Below, in pieces: positions 46,926-53,035 of a stretch of 53,035 nt of DNA. The stretch comes from an uncultured Akkermansia sp. (GTDB lineage Bacteria; Verrucomicrobiota; Verrucomicrobiia; Verrucomicrobiales; Akkermansiaceae): positions 1 through 53,035 of the forward strand of contig URLZ01000015.1 of NCBI GenBank assembly GCA_900548895.1, in the 5' to 3' direction. Both the position numbers and the translations under genes were made by a program. Under the pieces are notes generated by a model, which had not been told where the DNA came from, ran no database searches, and was given only the letters and a program-made list of their open reading frames with translations. Every line of letters begins with the position of its first letter. Position 1 is the first letter of the stretch.

Positions 46926-47939
46926 ATGAAGCGCCGCATTCCCCACCACCCTGAGCTCAAAGGCATCGTCTCTCCGAGAACACTGCCTGCCGCTCCGCGA
47001 CGCCGCACCGATGGCTCCTGCGGCAGTCTCTACTCCGGGGACGAGGGCGCCTGCGAGCACGGCGACTGGCGCGTCGCTCCCCGGACCACCCGAGCGGAGG
47101 ATGAACACCTGCCGACCGGGCCCTCGGTCTTGAAGCGCGTGCAGATGCGTGCCACCTATCTGGATGAGACGCCCGTGCCGGCTGCCGCCACGCTGGATGC
47201 GGACGGCGAGTGGTCCGAGCCCCTGCGATGGCGCGCGAGGGCGCTGCGCATCACCGTTGCCCTGTTCGTTCTGCTGCCTCTCTCCGTCATCATGGTCTTT
47301 GCCCTGATGATGCAGATCTACCACGCGCGCCCCGTCATGGAGCTGGCCTCCTTCTGGCTCTCCGTGCCCGTCTGGCACACCCTGCTGGGTGCCTTCGTCC
47401 TGCTCGTCTGCATGCTGCGGAGCGAGCTGCGCACCATCCTGCTCTACCTCTACGTCGCCGGGCACGAGCTCACCCACGCCATCGCCACGATCATCTGCCT
47501 CGGCAAGGTCAAGCGCTTCCGCGTCGGCCTCGACGGCGGCTACGTCGAGACGGACAAAGCCAACCTCTTCATCGCGCTCTCTCCCTACTTCGTCCCCATC
47601 TGGATGTTGCTCTGGCTGCTCATCTTCTGGGTGTTGCAGTTCGCTTACCCCGGGGTCGAATCGCAGATCTTTCTCTACACGGGCTTCGGCTTCTGGTGGT
47701 GCTTCCACATCTACTGGACGCTCTGGGTGATTCCGCGCGAGCAGCCCGACATGCTCGAGAATGGGGTCATTTTCTCCTCTCTCATTATCTTCCTGCTCAA
47801 TCTCGGGCTGCTCATTCTCGTGCTCTCCTGGTGCAGTCTCATCACGCCGGAGGGCTACTGGCGCGATTTCCTCTACTGCGCGCGCCGCATCGGCAGCACC
47901 TTCGCCGATCTCGGTGCTTGGCTCATGTCGCTCTGCTGA
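46926..47939 (+). CDS. Membrane protein with HExxH motif, possible M50B-type metalloprotease
   Basis: 337 residues. About six hydrophobic segments follow residue 105. The motif AGHELTHAIATI (HExxH, near residues 180-184) sits in a hydrophobic helix, followed by LGKVKRFRVGLDGGYVET and SPYFVPIWMLLWLL. This resembles membrane-embedded zinc peptidases of the M50B (site-2 protease-like) group. A later Asp/Asn zinc ligand is not certain. The first 100 residues are polar, basic and Arg/Pro-rich; translation might start further in, at the ATG near 47145. Function is unknown. It follows recJ by 96 bp. Confidence 0.6.
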   Translation: MKRRIPHHPELKGIVSPRTLPAAPRRRTDGSCGSLYSGDEGACEHGDWRVAPRTTRAEDEHLPTGPSVLKRVQMRATYLDETPVPAAATLDADGEWSEPLRWRARALRITVALFVLLPLSVIMVFALMMQIYHARPVMELASFWLSVPVWHTLLGAFVLLVCMLRSELRTILLYLYVAGHELTHAIATIICLGKVKRFRVGLDGGYVETDKANLFIALSPYFVPIWMLLWLLIFWVLQFAYPGVESQIFLYTGFGFWWCFHIYWTLWVIPREQPDMLENGVIFSSLIIFLLNLGLLILVLSWCSLITPEGYWRDFLYCARRIGSTFADLGAWLMSLC

Positions 47940-48348
47940 CGCGGCCTTCCATGCGCCGCGATATGGCCGCCCCAAGCTTTGTGCAAGCGGCATGGTGAGG
48001 GGCGTTGCATGGGGAGGGCAGCCCCCCTTTGCGCGAGAGGGGGCTTCCCCCGCGGGGTGTGAGCTCTGAGCCTGCCGCGAGATATCGCTGCGGGGTGGGG
48101 GGGAAGAGGGGGGGCATCCGCGAATGTGGCCGTTATCTCGATGCGGCGCGGGGCTGTCAGACTTTGAGCTTGCGCTGGGGGGTGTGGGCGTGTTACCTTA
48201 CGCAGCTCAGCATAGGAGTCTTTTCGGAGTGTGTTCGGTCTGCCTTTTCGTTGCGCGTTCGCCGAGCTCTGTCGAAGCGTCGCACGGCGGTGTTCGCTCT
48301 GGCGCCGACCTCCCGCTCTGAACCTCATCCCCACCGTTCACTTTCACC
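47940..48348. other. Gap upstream of the FKBP gene
   Basis: About 400 bases, no supported gene. A GC hairpin (AGCCCCC / GGGGGCT, 48020-48045) lacks a T-tract. A possible promoter is at 48170-48199 (TTGCGC, spacer 17-18, TTACCT/TACCTT). I looked for a TPP riboswitch and saw none. Confidence 0.45.
48170..48199 (+). promoter_or_regulatory. Weak candidate promoter of the FKBP-thiM-thiE genes
   Basis: -35 TTGCGC (48170-48175) and -10 TTACCT or TACCTT (48193-48199), spacer 17 or 18. Leader about 145 nt. Confidence 0.35.
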
Positions 48349-49614
48349 ATGAATCGCAAAGTTATCACCTTCATCGCCGCCATCATGCTCATTCTGATGG
48401 TGTTGAGCATCTTCACTGACATGTGGCCGGACAGCGGAACGAAGCCGGAGGGCAAGGGCGGCCGCGAGGACGCGCAGCTCGTTTTTGAGGAGCGCGTGCG
48501 GGATGCGAAGAAGCTCAGCGACGAGCAGGTTGCGAACTACTTTGCCCGCATGTCCGGCTACCAGATCGGCTCGGCTCTCGCCCGCACCTTCCCCGGCCTG
48601 CGCTACGAGTACGTTGATACGGCGTCCCTGCTGCGCGGTCTCGAGGATGCGCTCCGCGACAGCACCGGCATTGACTGGGTGGGGCGCTGGAGCCCGCTGG
48701 AGTCGAATGCGGCGCAGGTTGCTTGGGTGCGCAGCAAGGGTTGCGGTCTGCCGGATCTCTCGAAGGCTACCGCCGAAGAGAAGGATTTTTATGAGCGCGT
48801 TCTGCGACGGGCGGATGAGCGCCGCGACGCGCCGGAGCAGGCTGCGGCGGATGCCGCCTACAGCCTCGGGCTCAACATGTGGATGCTTCATTATTCGGGG
48901 CTCCCGCAGGCCGTCCCGGCGGACATGCGGGCCGAGTCGCTGCTCGCGGGGCTGCGAGCGGGGCTTGAGGGTGGGTCTCTGCCGGAGAGCGAGGCGGAGC
49001 AGCAAAGCTATGCGATTGCAATGAGCTGGTGGATTGATGCGCGTTGGCGTGCGGCTGCGGCGAAAAACAAGAGCGAGGGGGAGCGCTGGATGAGTGAGAA
49101 TGCTCGGCGCAAGGGGGTGGTGACGATGCCCAGCGGTATTCAGTGCCGCGCTCTGGAGCAGGGCAGCGGTGAGGCCTATGATTCGGCGGTTCTCGGCAGC
49201 TCTCCTACCTGCTTGGTGAGCTATGAGCTTCGCTTGGTTGACGGTCGCGTCATTGAGCGGGTGGATGAGGCGTCCCCGGTGGCTCTCTCCTTGGATGAGG
49301 GGATGATTCCCGGGCTGAGCGAGGTGCTCAAGCTCATGCCTGCCGGGTCTCTGTGGGAGGTTGCGCTTCCGGCGTCGCTCGCCTATGGGGAGCAGGCGCC
49401 GGCTCTGATCGGGCCGGAGTCCGTGCTCGTTTTCCGAATCCGTCTGCACGGGATGATTCCCTCTGAGCGGGTCGCGGCTCCGGCGGCGTCGCAGGACGGG
49501 GGCGCAGTGGTGCCTGCTGCGGGTGCCGCGCCTGCGGCCTCTGCCGGTCCTGATGCTCAGGGGGCTGCGCCTGCGCCGGCTGATGCCCCGGCGCCTTCGT
49601 CGGCGCGTGGCTGA
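48349..49614 (+). CDS. Membrane-anchored FKBP-type peptidyl-prolyl isomerase
   Basis: 421 residues. A single N-terminal membrane helix (KVITFIAAIMLILMVLSIF) anchors a helical middle region. The C-terminal FKBP domain (about 265-365) reads LGSSPTCLVSYELRLVDGRVIE, then ALSLDEGMIPGLSEVLKLMPAG, and ALIGPESVLVFRIRLH. It catalyses cis-trans prolyl isomerisation on the periplasmic side. The domain is somewhat divergent (Leu and Met for some core aromatics). The tail is an Ala/Pro-rich, low-complexity stretch of about 45 residues. Two thiamine genes follow within 60 and 42 bp, though it has no obvious link to thiamine. Confidence 0.82.
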   Translation: MNRKVITFIAAIMLILMVLSIFTDMWPDSGTKPEGKGGREDAQLVFEERVRDAKKLSDEQVANYFARMSGYQIGSALARTFPGLRYEYVDTASLLRGLEDALRDSTGIDWVGRWSPLESNAAQVAWVRSKGCGLPDLSKATAEEKDFYERVLRRADERRDAPEQAAADAAYSLGLNMWMLHYSGLPQAVPADMRAESLLAGLRAGLEGGSLPESEAEQQSYAIAMSWWIDARWRAAAAKNKSEGERWMSENARRKGVVTMPSGIQCRALEQGSGEAYDSAVLGSSPTCLVSYELRLVDGRVIERVDEASPVALSLDEGMIPGLSEVLKLMPAGSLWEVALPASLAYGEQAPALIGPESVLVFRIRLHGMIPSERVAAPAASQDGGAVVPAAGAAPAASAGPDAQGAAPAPADAPAPSSARG

Positions 49615-49670
49615 TTGAGTTCGGCTGAGGTTGTTTCTCTTGCTCTCCGTTCGCTTTTTTTTGATTTGTT

Positions 49671-50471
49671 ATGGATGATCTTATCCTTTCCGATGCTGAA
49701 TGGCGCGCGCATGTGCGCACGCTGCGTGCCTGCAATCCGCTGGTGCACTGCATGACGAATGATGTGGTGCAGGAGATTACGGCCAATGTGCTGCTCGCTG
49801 CGGGGGCTTCTCCCGCGATGATTGTGGCGCCGGAGGAGGCTGCGGAGTTTGCGGCGATGGCTTCGGCTCTTCTGATCAATGTGGGGACGTTGCGCGCGGG
49901 GCAGTTTGAGGCGATGCGCCTTGCGGTCGGGGCTGCGCTGGAGCACGGCCGCCCTTGGGTGCTGGATCCGGTGGCGGCGGGTCTGTTGAGCTGGCGCGAT
50001 GCGCGTCTGCGCGATTTGCTGGAGCTGGGGCCGACGGTGATTCGCGGCAATGCTTCCGAGGTTCTCGCGCTGGCCGGCTTCGGCAGCGGCGGGCGCGGGG
50101 TGGACAGTACGGAGGGGAGTGAGTGTGCGCGCGAGGCGGCTCAGGCTCTGGCTCGTCAGTGCGGTGCTGTTGTTTGCGTGACCGGGGCGGTGGATATTAT
50201 CACGGATGGGGTGCGGGAGTGGTCGGTGAGCGGGGGCTGCCCGCTGATGACGCGCGTTGTGGGTACGGGCTGTTCGCTTTCGGCGCTGGTTGCGGCTTTT
50301 GTGGGGGCTGCAGCGCCTGGGCAGCGCGCTGAGGCGGTGGCGGCGGCTTGCTGCATGGCGAAGGCAGCGGCGGCTGAGGCGGCGGGGTATGCTCGGGGGA
50401 CGGGCGGTCTGAAGTCGGCGTATTTGGATGCGCTGAGTCGGTGTGAGGATGCGGGTGCGCCTGTTGCCTGA
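49671..50471 (+). CDS. thiM: Hydroxyethylthiazole kinase
   Basis: 266 residues. ThiM phosphorylates the thiazole alcohol to salvage it for thiamine. Diagnostic segments: NPLVHCMTNDVVQEITANVLLAAGASP (split: substrate loop near 26-52), WVLDPVAAG, IRGNASEVLALAG, and VVGTGCSLSALVAAF with the catalytic Cys. The fold is ribokinase-like and forms trimers. It is followed by thiE after 42 nt, forming a thiamine salvage pair. No Shine-Dalgarno is seen before the ATG. Confidence 0.95.
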   Translation: MDDLILSDAEWRAHVRTLRACNPLVHCMTNDVVQEITANVLLAAGASPAMIVAPEEAAEFAAMASALLINVGTLRAGQFEAMRLAVGAALEHGRPWVLDPVAAGLLSWRDARLRDLLELGPTVIRGNASEVLALAGFGSGGRGVDSTEGSECAREAAQALARQCGAVVCVTGAVDIITDGVREWSVSGGCPLMTRVVGTGCSLSALVAAFVGAAAPGQRAEAVAAACCMAKAAAAEAAGYARGTGGLKSAYLDALSRCEDAGAPVA

Positions 50472-50513
50472 CCTTTGTTCTGCTGGTGTTTTTTTTCATT
50501 GATTTGTTGCACT

Positions 50514-51161
50514 ATGGCTCGCTGTGATTTTCGTTGTTGTCTGGTGCTGGATCCCGATCTTTGCGGGGGTGAGGCCGGGATGGTGGAGACGGCCCGCCTC
50601 GCGGTGGCGGGCGGGGTGGATTGTGTTCAGTTGCGTGCGCCGCAGTGGAAGAAGGGGCGCCTCATCAGCTGCGGTCGCGCGCTGATGGAGGTGCTGGCGC
50701 CGCTGGGGGTGCTGCTGATTGTGAATGATCACGCGGATGTTTGTGCGGCGATTGGGGCCGACGGGCTGCATGTGGGGCAGGAGGATTTGCCGGCGGATGT
50801 TGCTCGCGGCTTGATTGGGCCTGATTGCTTGCTGGGGCTTTCGGTGAGCAGTGTGGAGGAGATGCTCGCGGTGGATCCCGGGCTGGTTGACTATGTGGGG
50901 GTGGGTCCGGTGTTTGCGACGCCGACGAAGGCGGATGCGGCTCCGGCGATGGGGCTTGAGGGTCTGGCTCGGGCGCTGGCGCACCGGTGCTGCCCGGCGA
51001 TTGCGATCGGGGGGATCAAGGCGCCGCAGCTGGCTGCTGTGGCGGCGGCGGGGGCGGATGGTTTCGCGGTGGTCAGTGCGGTTTGCGGTCAGGCGGATCC
51101 CTGTGCGGCTGCGGCTGAGCTTGTGCGGCTTTGGGGCGAGGCGCGCTCGGTGGCGCGCTGA
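50514..51161 (+). CDS. thiE: Thiamine-phosphate synthase
   Basis: 215 residues, TIM-barrel. ThiE joins HMP-PP with thiazole phosphate (the ThiM product). Motifs: VNDHADVCAAIGADGLHVGQ, YVGVGPVFATPTKADAAP, PAIAIGGI and FAVVSAV. The pyrophosphate-binding segment near residue 40 reads QLRAPQWKKGR, while the family usually has Arg-x-Lys; the Lys is shifted. The start is the ATG at 50514, since the upstream frame reads into the thiM-thiE spacer. Confidence 0.92.
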   Translation: MARCDFRCCLVLDPDLCGGEAGMVETARLAVAGGVDCVQLRAPQWKKGRLISCGRALMEVLAPLGVLLIVNDHADVCAAIGADGLHVGQEDLPADVARGLIGPDCLLGLSVSSVEEMLAVDPGLVDYVGVGPVFATPTKADAAPAMGLEGLARALAHRCCPAIAIGGIKAPQLAAVAAAGADGFAVVSAVCGQADPCAAAAELVRLWGEARSVAR

Positions 51162-51173
51162 TGCGCGGGGTAG

Positions 51174-52316
<1,143 letters not shown>

Positions 52317-52348
52317 GTCCTTCTTCAGCTTTAGCTGCATGACTTTGT

Positions 52349-52383
52349 GCGAGGGGGCGCTTCGGTGCCCCTTCGCTTTTTTT
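52349..52383 (+). terminator. Intrinsic terminator of gap
   Basis: GC-rich stem around GCTTCG (52349-52376) followed by seven T, about 33 nt past the stop codon. Confidence 0.88.
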
Positions 52384-52474
52384 GTTTTCAGGGGGCGGTG
52401 GTTTTGGGCCGGGGTGCGGGGTGGTTGGTTTTGGTGCGCTGTCGCGCGGTGGCTGGTGCATGGGGCGAGCTGCC

Positions 52475-53035
52475 GTGTGCGCTGGCGCGGGGGACGATGT
52501 GTTGCGCGGCGCGCTGGTGGCGCGCTCCTGCCGCGCCGCTCGCGCTGCTCGCGGTCCCCGGGGGCGAGGGGCTGCGCGCCCCTATCCCCGGACCCCTACC
52601 CGCGGCAAGCTGAGCTTGCAGGCTTTTGCGCGCTGCGCGCGCGTGCTGGTTGTGCTGGCGCACGGGGCGACCCGCCCGTGTGCGCTGGCGCGTGGGGCGA
52701 TGTGTTGCACGGCGCGCTGGTGGCGCGCTCCTGCCGCGCCGCACGCTTTGATCGCGGTCCCCGGGGGCAGGGGCTACGCGCCCCTATCCCCGGACCCCTA
52801 CCCGCGGCAAGCTGAGCTTGCACGCTGCGCGCGCGTGCTGGTTGTGCTGGCGCATGCAGCGACCCGCCCGTGTGCGCTGGCGCGGGGGACGATGTGTTGC
52901 GCGGCGCGCTGGTGGCGCGCTCCTGCCGCGCCGCTCGCGCTGCTCGCGGTCCCCGGGGGCGAGGGGCTGCGCGCCCCTATCCCCGGACCCCTACCCGCGG
53001 CAAGCTGAGCTTGCAGGCTTTTGCGCGCTGCGCGC
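52475..53035. repeat. Three direct repeats of about 200 bp, truncated at the window edge
   Basis: Copies begin near 52475, 52678 and 52870, so periods are 203 and 192 bp. The difference is an 11-bp deletion in the second unit, following a GCAAGCTGAGCTTGC palindrome. Units are above 90% identical by eye and very GC-rich. Open frames on the plus strand cross the units, but the 203-bp period shifts the frame, so it does not look protein-coding. The third copy is cut by the edge. Confidence 0.85.

Noticed and set aside
45282..47993. Minus-strand frame of 903 codons over recJ and the HExxH gene
   Set aside because: Antisense shadow; recJ motifs lie on the plus strand.
48001..48090. Possible TPP riboswitch upstream of the FKBP-thiamine genes
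   Set aside because: The conserved CTGAGA and the following thi-box elements are not present together.
52382..53008. 208-codon frame across the 200-bp repeats
   Set aside because: The 203-bp period changes frame between units, so the open frame is a composition effect.

Overview
This window is high-GC chromosomal DNA with about 30 densely packed, mostly housekeeping genes. The proteins point to a Gram-negative, outer-membrane organism: a C-terminal autotransporter barrel, several secreted proteins, an FtsH with a large periplasmic domain, GTP-type PEP carboxykinase and a class I [4Fe-4S] fumarase. A kinase closely resembling N-acetylhexosamine 1-kinase suggests a gut or mucin-associated lifestyle. 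My best inference is Verrucomicrobiota (Akkermansia-like). This rests on gene style, not on a marker search. I see no tRNA, rRNA, CRISPR array, insertion sequence or prophage.

Layout. 1-11018 (minus strand): the start of a secreted Ala-Pro protein, a GNAT acetyltransferase, mfd, a HAD phosphatase, the K+ uptake pair trkH-trkA, and a sodium:solute symporter with unusual low-complexity insertions. 11478-18907 (minus): two giant secreted Sel1-repeat proteins (29 and 32 repeats) that share promoter-upstream sequence, terminator sequence and C-terminal tail. 19361-24724: a small secreted protein (plus), pckG (minus), and a plus-strand pair of sugar-1-phosphate nucleotidyltransferase and NahK-like kinase. 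25242-27603 (minus): gltX-queA. 27896-31024 (minus): an autotransporter with an AT-rich passenger. 31645-34571 (minus): ftsH then rsfS. 35076-38313 (minus): glnS then ribBA. 38655-44913 (minus): pgsA, an iron-type alcohol dehydrogenase, fumarase, cdsA and a lipid kinase. 45117-52316 (plus): recJ, a membrane protein with an HExxH motif, an FKBP isomerase, thiM, thiE and gap. 52475-53035: an array of about 200-bp direct repeats that runs off the window.

Two genome-wide habits stand out. First, nearly all genes lack a Shine-Dalgarno sequence. Second, clear -35/-10 promoters are easy to find, and at four genes (recJ, gltX, glnS, the alcohol dehydrogenase) the -10 hexamer ends only 6-7 nt before the ATG, which predicts leaderless mRNAs. 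Shared functions are phospholipid synthesis (pgsA, cdsA, lipid kinase), amino-sugar activation (nucleotidyltransferase plus kinase), K+ uptake (trkHA), vitamin synthesis (ribBA, thiM, thiE) and central carbon metabolism (pckG, fumarase, gap). I found no classical defence system or mobile cassette. The most unusual items are the twin Sel1 genes, the leaderless promoters, the Cys-rich RibBA extension and the HExxH membrane protein.
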